From CAWCGU01 sp963838095 (GTDB lineage Bacteria > Actinomycetota > Thermoleophilia > Solirubrobacterales > 70-9), in the NCBI GenBank assembly GCA_963838095.1, contig CAWIPO010000006.1, positions 62,001 through 126,000 of the forward strand: a stretch of 64,000 nucleotides of DNA, in the 5' to 3' direction. This document shows positions 24,600-33,629 of this stretch, piece after piece (positions within the stretch are counted from its first letter, which is position 1; every line of letters begins with the position of its first letter). The position numbers and the translations under genes were made by a program. The notes under the pieces were generated by a model. That model was not told the origin of the DNA. It did not search any database and was given only the letters and a program-made list of their open reading frames with translations.

Positions 24600-25192
24600 T
24601 GCCGCCGCGCTCCCGAACCGCCGCCATCACTCTCTCGTGGATCTGCGTCCACACTGCCCTCACCCGTCGATCGCAACCACGCGCTCCGGGTTCTCGGCGG
24701 CGATCGCCTCATAGCCGGCGGCCACCGCGCGCTGCAGCTCCAACACCCTCCGCCTCGAAGCTATCGCCTCTCGGCGCCCCGCTCCGCCGCTGCGTCCGGA
24801 TCGACCCGCAGCAGGATCGTCAGATCGGGCTCGAGACCGCCGGTCGCGAGCTCGCAGGCTCCTCTCACCCGCTCCACTCCGAGCCCGCGGGCATGGCCCT
24901 GGTAGGCGACGCTCGAGTCGACGAAGCGATCGCTGACAACAGTCCGTCCCTCCTCCAGCGCCGGGCTAATCACCGCGTCGACGAGCTGGGCTCGCGCGGC
25001 GCAGAACAGCAGCAGCTCGGAAAGGGGAGTGATCTCCAGCTCCGGATCCTTCAGCACCTCCCTCACCCGCTCTCCGACCGCCGTCCCACCCGGCTCTCTC
25101 ACCAGCAGGGTGTCGTCGCCGAGCGCTCGTGCCAGCAGCTCGGCCTGTGTCGTCTTCCCGGAGCGGTCGATGCCCTCGAGCGTGACCAACAC
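24568..25192 (-). CDS. tmk: Thymidylate kinase (several frameshifts near the 3' end)
   Basis: The GTG start at 25192 opens VLVTLEGIDRSGKTTQAEL, with the P-loop EGIDRSGKT. REPGGT, then VVSDRFVDSSVAYQGHARGL and the lid region AERG follow. Between about 24660 and 24785 the frame breaks at least three times; the pieces ELQRAVAAGYEAIAAENPER and IHERVMAAVRERGG are recognisable tmk C-terminal parts in successive frames. It starts 7 bases after topA and runs into holB. So many breaks in 120 bases look like poor sequence rather than decay of an essential gene. Confidence 0.8.
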
Positions 25193-25199
25193 GCGGGCG

Positions 25200-27537
25200 C
25201 TACTTCTTGGCCCCTGAGCGGGCGCGCTTGGTGCGCGCGGTCTGGGGGGACGGCGGCTTTCGGCGCCGCGCAGGAGCACCGTCCTTCTTGGACTCGCCGG
25301 CCTCCCCCGCGCCGGGGGCGTCCTCGCCGGCGGCCTCGGCCGCAGCCTTGGCCTCCTCGCGCGCCTGCTTCGCGGCCTCGCGCTCGGCGCGCTTCTCGCG
25401 CATCTCGACCATCGAGGGGCAGTCGTCGTTCAGGCACAGCTTCCAGGGGCGGCCGCGGAAGCCCTTCACGGTCAGGCGCGGCGCCTCGCCGCAGATCGAG
25501 CACCGCTCCTCCAGCCGCCACAGCTCGTAGCCGCGGCCCGGGAGCGGGCGCGTCCAGTCGCACGAATCCGGCGAGTCCGGGTTCTCGCGGTCATACCCCT
25601 CGCAACCGCAGAAGCGCTTGCCGCCCTTGAGGTCGATGATCCGCAGCCGGTTGGGCGAGCCGTCCTCGTGCGTCGTCCGGCCCAGCTTCTCGCACTTCGG
25701 GCAGGGGCCGAGGAACTTGTCCTCGTCCATCCCTGCCCAGATCTGCTTTGCGAGGTCCTCCTGCTTCTCCTGCAGCTCGTGGGTGGTGCCGTGCAGCATC
25801 TCGCGGCTGATCCGCAGCACCTCGTCCTTGGAGATCTTGCCCGCCGCGATCTCGTCCATGTCCCTTTCAAGCTCCGCCGTCATCTCCGGCGTCGCCATTC
25901 GCGGCACGTACTCGTGGAACGCCCTGTACATCGCGATCCCGGTCTCCGAGGGCTCGGGCGGATTCGAGAACACGTAGCCGCGGTCGTAAAGCTTCTGGAT
26001 GATGTCCGCACGCGTCGCCTTCGTCCCCAGCCCGCGCTCCTCCATCAGCTCGATCAGCTTCCCCTGGCTGATCCGCGCCGGCGGCTGGGTCTCCTTGTCG
26101 AGGATCCACGGCTCGCCGTCGAGCGGCAGCTCCTGGCCCTCCTCCAGCTTCGGCAGCTCCTCGTCCTTGGAGCGGCGCGTAGGTGTAGATCGCGGCGAAG
26201 CCCGGGTCGACGACCACGGAGCCACGGACGAAGTAGCTCTCCGAGCCGGCCTCGATGTCGGCGCGCGTCGACTCGCTGATCATCGGCGGCGCGAACGTGG
26301 CGAGGAAGCGACGCGCGACCAGCTCGTAGACGCGCCGCTTCGGCCCGTCGAGCGCTTCGGGATTCAGCGCCTGGGTCGGGTAGATCGGCGGGTGGTCGGT
26401 CGTCTCCTTCTTCCCGCGCGTGGGCTTCAGGTCGCGCTCGAGGAGGAAGGATGCGTCCGAGAACGCCGGCACCCGGACCAGCGAGGAGACGAGCTCCTTC
26501 GTCGGCAGCGACGGCGGGTAGACCGTGTTGTCGGTGCGCGGATAGGAGATGAACCCGTCCATATAGAGGTCCTCGGCGAGGCGCATCGCGCTCGCCGGCG
26601 TGATCCCGAGCCGGCTCGACGCCTCGGTGGTGAACGCGGTGGTGTTGAAGGGCGCCGGCGGCTGGCGGGTGTTCTTGCGCGAGGAGAGCTCGGAGACGAC
26701 CCCGGGGCTCTTGGTCCCGGCGACCGCAGCCTCCGCCTCGGAGCGCTCCCAGAACTTGTCGGTCTTGTGATGGGCCTCGAAGGATCCGTCGGGGTGCTCG
26801 AACTTTGCGAACACCTCCCAGTAGGGCTTGGCCACGTGCGCGCGCCGCTCGAGCTCGCGCTCGACGATCAGCGCCAGGGTCGGGCTCTGGACGCGGCCGA
26901 CGGAGAGGAAATTGGAGCCAAAGCGCCGAGTCGCCAGCGATACCGCCCGGGTCAGGGTCGCTCCCCAGATGAGGTCAATGTCCTGACGGGCGGCACCGGC
27001 GAAGGCGAGGTCGTAGGAAAGCTCGTCCAGGTTGGAGAAAGCGCGCTCGATCTCGCTCTTGGTCAGCGCTGAGTAGCGGGCGCGCTTGACCTGCGGCCGC
27101 GCCGCGGCGAGCGCCTCGCGCTCGTTGTCGCCCTCGAGCGCCGCGCCGACGATCGCGGGGTTTGCCGCCAGCGCCTCTTCCAGCGCCTCCAGCCCGATCA
27201 GCTCGCCCTCACGGTCGTAGTCGGTCGCGATCACGATCGACTCCGCCGCCTTGGCGACCTTGCGCACCGCCTTGACAACGTTCTTGTCGGTGGGCTCGGA
27301 GCTGAGCGGGGCGTCGATCAGGTCGTGCAGGTCCGTTTGCTGCCAATTGGAGTAGCCGTCCGGGAAGGCCGGGCTGACCACGTGGCCCTTGAGCCCGATC
27401 GCGGTGTGCTCGCCCTCGCCGTCGCTCCACGTGTAGTAAGGGACCTTGTAAGTCGCTTCGGCCTTGGCGGTGCCGCCGCTGAGGATCTCGGAGATCTTCT
27501 TCGCGGAGTTGTTCTTCTCTGTGATTGTGAGGCGCAT
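25200..27537 (-). CDS. topA: DNA topoisomerase I (type IA, archaeal-like N-terminus), one frameshift
   Basis: The Toprim domain holds ATDYDREGELIG; the active-site Tyr is in GFISYPRTDNT. C-terminal zinc-finger-like Cys clusters (CPKCEK, CGCEGY, CSICGE, CLNDDC) and a Lys/Arg/Ala tail follow. The start MRLTITEKNNSAKKISEIL resembles archaeal TopA more than the usual bacterial LVIVESPAKAKTI form. Near 26181 one extra base breaks the frame between IYTYA and RSKDEELPKLEEG. About 778 residues after repair. It relaxes negative supercoils. Confidence 0.9.
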
Positions 27538-27609
27538 CGGGCGGCGAATGTAGCAGGGGGTCTGGAGCGCTCCCGCGTGCGGCGGGGTCAGCCCTATAGG
27601 GCTGCGTGC

Positions 27610-28566
27610 TCAGCAGCTGTAGAAACTGTCAGCCTCGGTACCGGTGGAGGCGAGCACGGCCGGATTCCCGAGAACGGGGTCGATTTCGAGGTCGATGTGC
27701 AGCTCGGACCCCTCAATTGCGGGGGTCCCCGCGGTCACCCCGGAGGCGGCCGGCTCGTCTGCGAGTTCGACGTTGGCGGAGTCGGGAGTCCCATCAAGCT
27801 GGATAACGAGCTCGCCGGCCAGCGGCTGGAGCTGGACCCCGACGACAACCGCGCGCACGCATCCCTGGTCATACGAGTGGGCCGCATGCAGCGCGCCGTC
27901 AACACCGCCGAGAGTCGCGGACACCGCCGGCCCCTCTGCTTGGTCGAGCGCCGCCGATACGTCCTCGACGCTCTTGCCGAGTACGACGATCCCTCCCCCG
28001 GCATCGGCGACCACGGGATACGCGAGCGTGGATCCCGAGCGTTGAGCGCGAACGTCCTCGGCCAGCCCCCGATCGACCAGGACATCTCCCTCGGCGCGGT
28101 AGCCGTCGCTTTCGAGGGAGGTCGCGATCTCGTCGAAGCTCTGCTGGGTGCGCAAAACGTCGACCGTTTGATCGGCGGCGTTGTCGTTGGTCGTCGCTGC
28201 CGCCTGGATCAGGCCGCCGTCGAAGGCTGCGACGAGCGGGCCCCCGGTGGGTCCGAAGAGCCAAGGCAACGTCAACCCCACGCCCAGCGCGCTCAGTGCC
28301 GGGGTCCCAGCGAGCTCCTCCGAGGTCGGGGACGTGACGTCGGCATCCGGCTGCAGGCCTAGCTGCTCCCGAGCCGCCGCGAAGTCCGAGTAGACCACGG
28401 TGTCGGAATCGGACGGCAGCAACGCGGTCAACTCGGCATCGGCCCCGGTCGTGGACCCTGGCTCGCCGTCGTCGTCTGCGCCGCCGCCGCAGCCTCCAGC
28501 CGCGGCGACCGACAGCAGCGCCGCAACCGCACCCGCGACCGAGCGTCTGGAGCACGCACGTTGCAA
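27610..28566 (-). CDS. Lipoprotein of unknown function
   Basis: The N-terminus has twin Arg, a hydrophobic stretch (GAVAALLSVAAAGGC) and a lipobox ending AGGC, so it is probably anchored on the outer face of the membrane. The mature part is about 290 residues, acidic and Ser/Thr/Ala rich. Repeated motifs such as DSDTVVYSDFAAA and GIVVLGKSVEDVSAAL suggest a two-domain alpha/beta fold. The start is uncertain: TTG 28566 gives a sensible signal, while ATG 28611 would overlap the divergent gene. I do not recognise the family. Confidence 0.65.
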   Translation of the reverse strand: MQRACSRRSVAGAVAALLSVAAAGGCGGGADDDGEPGSTTGADAELTALLPSDSDTVVYSDFAAAREQLGLQPDADVTSPTSEELAGTPALSALGVGLTLPWLFGPTGGPLVAAFDGGLIQAAATTNDNAADQTVDVLRTQQSFDEIATSLESDGYRAEGDVLVDRGLAEDVRAQRSGSTLAYPVVADAGGGIVVLGKSVEDVSAALDQAEGPAVSATLGGVDGALHAAHSYDQGCVRAVVVGVQLQPLAGELVIQLDGTPDSANVELADEPAASGVTAGTPAIEGSELHIDLEIDPVLGNPAVLASTGTEADSFYSC

Positions 28567-28682
28567 GGCTGGTCCAGCGTACTGCTCTACGCTTCGGTGG
28601 GATGCCTGCACAGGCCTTCAGCGGCAAGGAATGTGTCTGCCAGCTGCGGAAGGGGATCTGCGACCAGTCGTGCGTTCGCGGG

Positions 28683-29357
28683 ATGCTCGAGACGCCGCTG
28701 TATATCGCCTGCCTGATGCTTTCGGGAAGGCCGTGCCTGGTCGTAGGCGGTGGCGAGATCGGGCTCGAAAAGGTGGAGGGCCTGCTCGCCTGCGGCGCCG
28801 CGGTGACCGTGGTCTCGCCGGAGGCGGTGGCGGGGCTGCGCGCCTACGCCGAGGAGGGCTCGATCGCCTGGGAGCGTCGCGAGTACGCGCCCGGCGACCT
28901 CGAGGGCAAGTTCCTCGTGATCGCCGCGACCGGCAGCAGCGAGGTCAACATCGCCGTTCACGACGACGCCGAGCGCCGGCAGATGCTCTGCAACGTCGTC
29001 GACGTGCCGCCGCTCTGCAACTTCATCCTCCCGGCGATCGTGCGCTCGGGGCCGCTGGCGATCGCGATCTCGACCTCGGGCGCCTCGCCGGCGCTGGCGA
29101 AGCGGATGCGCGACGAGATCGCCGAGGCCTTCGGCGAGCCCTACGCGCGCCTGGCGATCATGCTCAACGACGCTCGCGGCTGGGCGAAGGCGACGCTTCC
29201 CACCTACCAGGACCGCAAGGCGTTCTTCGAGTCGATCGTCCACGGCGAGCCCGATCCGGTGGAGCTGGTGCGAGAAGGCCGCGAGGACGCGGTGCTGGCG
29301 CTGATCGAGGCGGCGAAAGAGACGCACGCGGCGCGTGCGGACCGGGTCGGGGCGTAA
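28683..29357 (+). CDS. Precorrin-2 dehydrogenase/sirohydrochlorin ferrochelatase-like (CysG N-terminal/Met8 type)
   Basis: NAD-binding Rossmann start PCLVVGGGEIGLEKVEGLL, then VVSPEAV, NVVDVPPLCNFILPAIVRSG and ISTSGASPALAKRMRDEI, the classical siroheme synthase N-terminal half. No SAM methyltransferase half is fused. It oxidises precorrin-2 to sirohydrochlorin. The ATG at 28683 matches the family start (LETPLYIACLML). An in-frame ATG at 28602 would add a Cys-rich 27-residue tail. Siroheme or cobalamin supply would suit the B12-dependent reductase encoded at 34 kb. Confidence 0.88.
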   Translation: MLETPLYIACLMLSGRPCLVVGGGEIGLEKVEGLLACGAAVTVVSPEAVAGLRAYAEEGSIAWERREYAPGDLEGKFLVIAATGSSEVNIAVHDDAERRQMLCNVVDVPPLCNFILPAIVRSGPLAIAISTSGASPALAKRMRDEIAEAFGEPYARLAIMLNDARGWAKATLPTYQDRKAFFESIVHGEPDPVELVREGREDAVLALIEAAKETHAARADRVGA

Positions 29358-29377
29358 GCCTTCGACTTGGAGCCGAC

Positions 29378-29842
29378 CTAATCGCCCATCGAGCAGGCCG
29401 CGCCCTTGATCCGGGAAAGGACCGGGATCAGGATCTCGGCTTCCTCGTCGCTGAGCGTGCCGGCGAACGCGATCTCGAGCTCGCGTTCCACGACCGGGCG
29501 CATCTCGTCGAGCATCTCTCTGCCGGCCGGCAGCAACGTCGCGTAGACGGCGCGGCGGTCAGCCGAGCAGGTGATGCGCTCCACCATTCCGGCCTTGACC
29601 AGGCGATCGCAGAGCTTGGTCATACCGCCGCGGCTGAGAATCAGAAGCTCGGCGAGCTCTCCCATCTTCAACTGATCGTCCTCGGCGTCGGCAAGCGCCG
29701 AAAGCGTCTCGTACCAGGGCAGCGGCGGCATTCCGGCGTCGGTCAGCGCCTCCTGGACGCGTCCGCTCACCGCCGCGTGCGCGGCGGCCAAGCCGCCCCA
29801 GGCGTGGAGGTGGACGTTCGTGAGCGTGGGTGTGGCAGCCAT
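29378..29842 (-). CDS. MarR-family transcriptional regulator
   Basis: A 154-residue winged-helix protein: MGELAELLILSRGGMTKLCDRLVKAG (written here as its MarR recognition region, residues 78-103), wing ITCSADRRAVYATLL, and helical dimer ends. Cys102-area and Cys150 residues might sense oxidants, but this is not established. It diverges from the yceI gene across an AT-rich spacer with a near-consensus promoter and an inverted repeat, so it probably controls yceI and the FMN reductase as well as itself. Confidence 0.88.
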   Translation of the reverse strand: MAATPTLTNVHLHAWGGLAAAHAAVSGRVQEALTDAGMPPLPWYETLSALADAEDDQLKMGELAELLILSRGGMTKLCDRLVKAGMVERITCSADRRAVYATLLPAGREMLDEMRPVVERELEIAFAGTLSDEEAEILIPVLSRIKGAACSMGD

Positions 29843-29879
29843 GACGACATTGTACAGAAAATGATTGTGGAAGCAATAT

Positions 29880-29907
29880 TTGACAAGGCAATGAATATGT
29901 GTATAAT
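29880..29907 (+). promoter_or_regulatory. Near-consensus sigma-70 promoter upstream of yceI
   Basis: TTGACA at 29880-29885 and TATAAT at 29902-29907 with a 16-base spacer, in an unusually AT-rich stretch for this genome. Both hexamers are perfect. It reads toward yceI, with AAGGAGGT properly spaced before the ATG at 29963. Confidence 0.8.
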
Positions 29908-29923
29908 CCTTTTCATGTCAAGC

Positions 29924-29937
29924 ATTTCTACGGAAAT
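29924..29937. promoter_or_regulatory. Candidate MarR operator, inverted repeat
   Basis: ATTTC-TACG-GAAAT, about 17-30 bases downstream of the -10 box, placed where a bound repressor would block transcription. Assignment to the adjacent MarR protein is inferred from position only. Confidence 0.4.
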
Positions 29938-29962
29938 CTTTTACCAATCAAGGAGGTCAGAC

Positions 29963-30517
29963 ATGAGCACGCAGACGATTCGCAAGCAGGAGATACCGGC
30001 CGCAACCTGGACCGCGGATCGAATCCATTCCTCGGTCCGATTTGAGGTCGGCCACAGCGAGATATCAACCTTTCGCGGTGGCTTCGGCGAGTTCGACGCC
30101 CGCCTGGTCACCGGCGAGGAGCCGAGCCTGAGCGGTTCGGTCAAGGTCGAGAGCGTCGACATCGACGAGCCGGCCCTGAAGGGCCACCTCCTCTCCCCCG
30201 ACTTCTTCGACGCGGAGAAGCGCCCCGAGATTCAGTTCAGCTCGCGGGATCTGCGCATCGGCGAGGACGGTGAGGTGGAGCTGAGCGGCGAGCTCAGCAT
30301 CGCGGGCACCACCCGCGAAGTGGCCGCGAACGGGAAGCTGGCGTACATCCAAACGGGCCCCGGCGGAGCCGGTCGCATCGGGCTCTCACTCGAGAGCGGA
30401 GTCGACCGCACCGACTACGGGATGGACTGGCAGATGGAGCTGCCGAGCGGCGGAAACGCACTCCAGTACGAGGTCAAGATCCTCGTCGAGCTGGAGTTCG
30501 TCGAGGAGTCTGAGTAA
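29963..30517 (+). CDS. YceI-family lipocalin-like protein
   Basis: 184 residues of the YceI fold: WTADRIHSSVRFEVGH, then STFRGGFGEFDARL, HLLSPDFFDAEKRPEIQF and the strand pairs ending VKILVELEFVEE. YceI proteins bind isoprenoid lipids or quinones in a lipocalin-like barrel. No signal peptide is seen, so this one is cytoplasmic. A strong ribosome site precedes ATG 29963, and the FMN reductase starts 2 bases after the stop. Together with the divergent MarR gene this looks like a quinone or oxidative-stress response unit. Confidence 0.92.
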   Translation: MSTQTIRKQEIPAATWTADRIHSSVRFEVGHSEISTFRGGFGEFDARLVTGEEPSLSGSVKVESVDIDEPALKGHLLSPDFFDAEKRPEIQFSSRDLRIGEDGEVELSGELSIAGTTREVAANGKLAYIQTGPGGAGRIGLSLESGVDRTDYGMDWQMELPSGGNALQYEVKILVELEFVEESE

Positions 30518-30519
30518 CC

Positions 30520-31095
30520 ATGCGGGTCCTCGGGATCTCGGGCAGCCTGCGCCAGGGCTCCCACAACACCGCCCTTCTGCGGGTGGCCGGAGAGCGGCTG
30601 CCCGCGGGCGTGGAGCTCGAGATCTTCGAGGGCCTCGCAGACGTGCCGCCCTACAACGAGGACGACGACGTCGGAACCGGGCCGGCGGCAGTGGCCTCGA
30701 TTCGCGAGGCGATTCGCGATGCCGACGCGGTCCTGATCGCCACCCCCGAGTACAACCATTCGATTCCCGGGCAGCTGAAGAACGCCCTCGACTGGGTCTC
30801 GAGGCCCGCTGGCCAAAGCGCGATGCGCGACAAGCCGGTCGCGGTGATCGGTACCAGCACCGGCATGTTCGGTGCCGTCTGGGCCCAGGCGGAAACGCGG
30901 AAGGTGGCCACGGCGATGGGCGGTCGGGTGATCGACGCCGAGCTGCCCGTAGCTCACGCCCATCAGCGGATCACCGCCAACGGCGAGATCGGGCTCGATC
31001 CCGAGCTGGCCGAGCGGCTCGACGAGATTCTCGCCGAGCTGATCGACTCGGCCGAGCAGGCGGCCGGCAACCAGGCCGCGCTATTGGCCGCCTGA
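30520..31095 (+). CDS. NADPH-dependent FMN reductase/quinone reductase
   Basis: A flavodoxin-fold enzyme of 191 residues: GISGSLRQGSHNTALLR binds FMN phosphate, and ATPEYNHSIPGQLKNALDW is the signature of the ChrR/YieF/azoreductase group. Such enzymes reduce quinones, chromate or azo compounds by two electrons. It is cotranscribed with yceI (2-base gap). Its last 15 bases overlap the convergent amine oxidase gene. Confidence 0.92.
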   Translation: MRVLGISGSLRQGSHNTALLRVAGERLPAGVELEIFEGLADVPPYNEDDDVGTGPAAVASIREAIRDADAVLIATPEYNHSIPGQLKNALDWVSRPAGQSAMRDKPVAVIGTSTGMFGAVWAQAETRKVATAMGGRVIDAELPVAHAHQRITANGEIGLDPELAERLDEILAELIDSAEQAAGNQAALLAA

Positions 31096-32538
31096 TTGGT
31101 CGATTCGCTGGGCGGCGCGCCGGCCCGATCGGATCGCGCTCTCCATGTAGCCGCTGAGGTCGATGGTGTGCTCTCCGGCGAGCTGGATGCGCCCCACCGG
31201 CTCGCGTAGCACGCTCCAGAAGTCGAGTACCTGGCCGGGGCTATAGGTGCTCCACCCGCCGCCCGAGTAGGGCTCGGCCGTCCAGGCGACGCTGTGAGAG
31301 CGAAGCAGCAGTCGCCGCGAGCCGGGGAATATCCGCTCCAGATCGGCCGCGGAACCCGTGATCCGCTCGCGCTCGGTCAGCTCGGCGGCGGCAATGCCTC
31401 CGGCGCCCGAGGCGTAAGCGAGCAGGATCCCGCTGCGGCCGGGCTGCTGGTCGGTCGCCTCCCATGCGCTTCCCATCGGAAGGTCGGAGGCGACGTCGCC
31501 GGAGAAGCCGCGACGGCGCCAGTAGCGCCGCTCGTACTGCAGCAGCGCCTTTGCGACCGGCCCGTACTCGAGCTCGGCGATCGCTCTGGCGAGCGGTTCG
31601 GGGAGCGCCGGCGTGAAGCTGACGGCGCGAAGCGCCGGCAGCGGGGCTGTGAGCACGCAGTGAGCGCCCGAGAAGCTGCGTCCGTCGTCGATCGTCGCGG
31701 CGACCCCCGTCGCCGTGTGCTCGATCGCGGTGACCGGCGCCCCGGTGAGCACCTCCCCCGCCAGGCGATCGGCAAACCCCTCCACGAGGCGTGAGTTCCC
31801 GCCGCGCAGGCGATAGATCTCCCTCCCCGCGTCGGGTTGGTTCCAGCCGGCCCGCTCCGAGAGCGCGACGAAGAGCAACGAGAGCCGCTCGGGCTCGGTC
31901 GCATAGTCGTCGCGAATCCCGCGCTCGAGCAGGAAGCGGGCGCGGCCGTCGATCCCCAGCTCCTCCATGAGGTCGGCCAGCGAGCGGCGATCCAGCGCGC
32001 GGCCGATACCGCTCCCTGGATCCTCGAGATCAACGCGCGCAACGAGGTCGTAGAGGCTGCGCCAGAAGCGGGCACTCTGGCGGCGCACCTCGGGCGTTCG
32101 GTAGCGCGAGGCCAGGTGACGCTCGCCGCCCCTGAACACGACCGCGTCGAGGCCGCCGAATCCGCGCCGGGCATCCTCGAGTGGGATCGCGAATTCGCGC
32201 GCGTAGGCCTGCAGCTCGCGATGGCCCGAGTCGACGTACTCGCCCCCCGCCTCGGCGTGCTGGGCGCCGGCGAAATCGTGGACGGTGTACACGCGGCCCC
32301 CGAGGCGCGGCCGCGCTTCGAGCACCACCACCTCCCAGCCGCTCCGCTCCAGCTCGTAGGCCGCGGTCAGCCCGGCGAGACCGCCGCCGACGACCAGCAC
32401 GCGGCCCTTGGCGGCGAGCGAAGGTCGCGGCGAACCCGAGGCGCCGACACCGACGCGCGCCAACGGGCTCAGCGCCACTCCCGCCGCGACCCCGGCGGAC
32501 GCGGCGAGTAGCCGCCGTCGTGTGACTCGGCCCTTCAC
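31081..32538 (-). CDS. Exported FAD-dependent amine oxidase (Tat signal)
   Basis: A Tat-type signal (TRRRLLAASAGVAAGVALS) precedes the FAD site VLVVGGGLAGLTAAYELERS and LEARPRLGGRVYT. The C-terminal FAD contact reads IQLAGEHTIDLSGYMESAI. 485 residues, close to flavin monoamine oxidases. The Tat signal suggests folding with FAD before export. The substrate is unknown. A second, cytoplasmic-looking paralogue lies at 45.4 kb. Confidence 0.88.
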   Translation of the reverse strand: MKGRVTRRRLLAASAGVAAGVALSPLARVGVGASGSPRPSLAAKGRVLVVGGGLAGLTAAYELERSGWEVVVLEARPRLGGRVYTVHDFAGAQHAEAGGEYVDSGHRELQAYAREFAIPLEDARRGFGGLDAVVFRGGERHLASRYRTPEVRRQSARFWRSLYDLVARVDLEDPGSGIGRALDRRSLADLMEELGIDGRARFLLERGIRDDYATEPERLSLLFVALSERAGWNQPDAGREIYRLRGGNSRLVEGFADRLAGEVLTGAPVTAIEHTATGVAATIDDGRSFSGAHCVLTAPLPALRAVSFTPALPEPLARAIAELEYGPVAKALLQYERRYWRRRGFSGDVASDLPMGSAWEATDQQPGRSGILLAYASGAGGIAAAELTERERITGSAADLERIFPGSRRLLLRSHSVAWTAEPYSGGGWSTYSPGQVLDFWSVLREPVGRIQLAGEHTIDLSGYMESAIRSGRRAAQRIDQSGGQ

Positions 32539-32586
32539 TACATGTGAGAGACCGCGAACCGCCGATTGGTTACGCGCGAGGCGCGG

Positions 32587-33444
32587 TCAGCCAGCCGGAA
32601 CCGCGTAGATAGCCACCGCCGCGAAGTGGGCTACCGCGGCCGCGATCACCAGTGCGTGGAAGACCTCGTGGTAGCCGAACACCGTCGGGTACGGATCGGG
32701 GCGCTGGCGCGCGTAGACGATCGCGCCCGTCGTGTAGAGCACGCCGCCGACGGCGATCAATGCGCCGGCCGCGATTCCAGCCTCGATCACGATCGCCGGG
32801 AAGCCGAGGGCGCCGATCCAGCCGACGGCGACGTAGACGATCACGGCGAACCACTTCGGCGCTTCGACCCAGATCAGCTCGACGATGATCCCGGCGATGG
32901 CGCCCGACCAGACCGCGATCAGCAGCGCGGTAGACATCGGGGGCTCCATCACCAGCAGGGCGAAGGGCGTGACTGTGCCGGCAATGAGGAGGAAGATCAT
33001 CGAGTGGTCGAGGCGTCGCATCCAGCGGCGGGCGCCCGGCCGTTTCCAGTCCACGCGGTGATAGAGCGCGCTCGTCCCGAGCAGGGCGGCGAGCGAGAAG
33101 GCGTAGATCGCCGCTGCGAGCGTCGCCTTGCCGCTCGGCGCGAGGGCGACCAGCGCACCGCCGGCGACGATCGCGAAGAAGAACGCCACCTCGTGGGAGA
33201 CGCCGCGCAGGCGCGGCTTCACCTTCGCGATCGCGTCGGCGGTCGCCGCCTTTGCGTCGGCGACCATCTCTCCGGCGGCTGCCTTTGCGTCGGCGACCCG
33301 CTCGCCGGCGGCGGTCCTGGCGTCTGTCATCCGGTCGCCGGCGGCGGTCCGGGCGTCGGTCATCCGGTCGCCCGCGGCGCTCTTCGCCTCGGCGACACGC
33401 TCCTGCGCCGCGTCGAGGCGGTCTCGCATTTCCTCCCTCGTCAT
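32587..33444 (-). CDS. Hemolysin III/TrhA-family membrane protein with repeat-coil N-terminus
   Basis: The C-terminal 200 residues form seven membrane segments with the family motifs HEVAFFFAIVAGGALV, SALYHRV, the RRLDHSMIFLLIAGT region and GYHEVFHALV (Ser, Asp and His residues of the metal site). Ahead of this, residues 19-73 are five tandem 11-residue amphipathic repeats, an addition most family members lack. The start is ATG 33444; 33445-33568 upstream shows nothing recognisable. TrhA proteins are PAQR-like and have been tied to membrane energetics; the role here is unknown. Confidence 0.88.
   Translation of the reverse strand: MTREEMRDRLDAAQERVAEAKSAAGDRMTDARTAAGDRMTDARTAAGERVADAKAAAGEMVADAKAATADAIAKVKPRLRGVSHEVAFFFAIVAGGALVALAPSGKATLAAAIYAFSLAALLGTSALYHRVDWKRPGARRWMRRLDHSMIFLLIAGTVTPFALLVMEPPMSTALLIAVWSGAIAGIIVELIWVEAPKWFAVIVYVAVGWIGALGFPAIVIEAGIAAGALIAVGGVLYTTGAIVYARQRPDPYPTVFGYHEVFHALVIAAAVAHFAAVAIYAVPAG
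33226..33390 (-). repeat. Five 33-bp tandem repeats coding an 11-residue coil
   Basis: In-frame tandem units encode variants of DARTAAGDRMT, five times, at the N-terminus of the hemolysin III protein. The 11-residue period is that of hendecad or apolipoprotein/LEA-like helices lying along a membrane or pairing as a right-handed coil. Confidence 0.75.
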
Positions 33445-33568
33445 CGATTCATCTCATGCAGATGAGATTTGAGCCGAACTCGGGCGCGGCAAATTGATCG
33501 GAGGATTCGGCGATGGTCATGTCGCAAGAGTAACCGGATCCGTCGGACCGTAATCCGGCAAGCGTCAC

Positions 33569-33584
33569 ACACTACATCTAGTGT
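33569..33584. promoter_or_regulatory. NrdR box 1
   Basis: ACACTACATCTAGTGT matches the NrdR consensus acaCwAtATaTwGtgt closely and is palindromic apart from its centre. It lies 45 bases before the nrdR start. Confidence 0.8.
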
Positions 33585-33602
33585 CTACTTGCAGGAAGGA
33601 GA

Positions 33603-33618
33603 ACGCTAGGACTAGTAG
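33603..33618. promoter_or_regulatory. NrdR box 2, overlapping the -10 element
   Basis: ACGCTAGGACTAGTAG keeps the inner CTA-4-TAG core of the NrdR box. It starts 34 bases after box 1, about three helical turns, so tandem cooperative binding is likely. It overlaps the -10 TAGAAT at 33616-33621. Confidence 0.65.
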
Positions 33619-33621
33619 AAT
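33616..33621 (+). promoter_or_regulatory. -10 element of the nrdR-nrdJ promoter; probable leaderless transcript
   Basis: TAGAAT ends 8 bases before the ATG of nrdR, so transcription would begin at or next to the start codon. No Shine-Dalgarno sequence lies at a suitable distance. A clear -35 box is not seen. Confidence 0.5.
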
Positions 33622-33629
33622 ACGCACAG

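Noticed and set aside
24660..24785. tmk as a pseudogene
   Set aside because: The gene is essential and all C-terminal pieces survive in order; clustered base errors fit better.
28400..29960. Long plus-strand frame leading into yceI
   Set aside because: It is antisense or out of frame to the lipoprotein, precorrin-2 dehydrogenase and MarR genes. Only the part from 29963 has family motifs and a ribosome site.
33226..33390. 33-bp repeats as a CRISPR array
   Set aside because: There are no spacers; the units are contiguous and encode an 11-residue coil.
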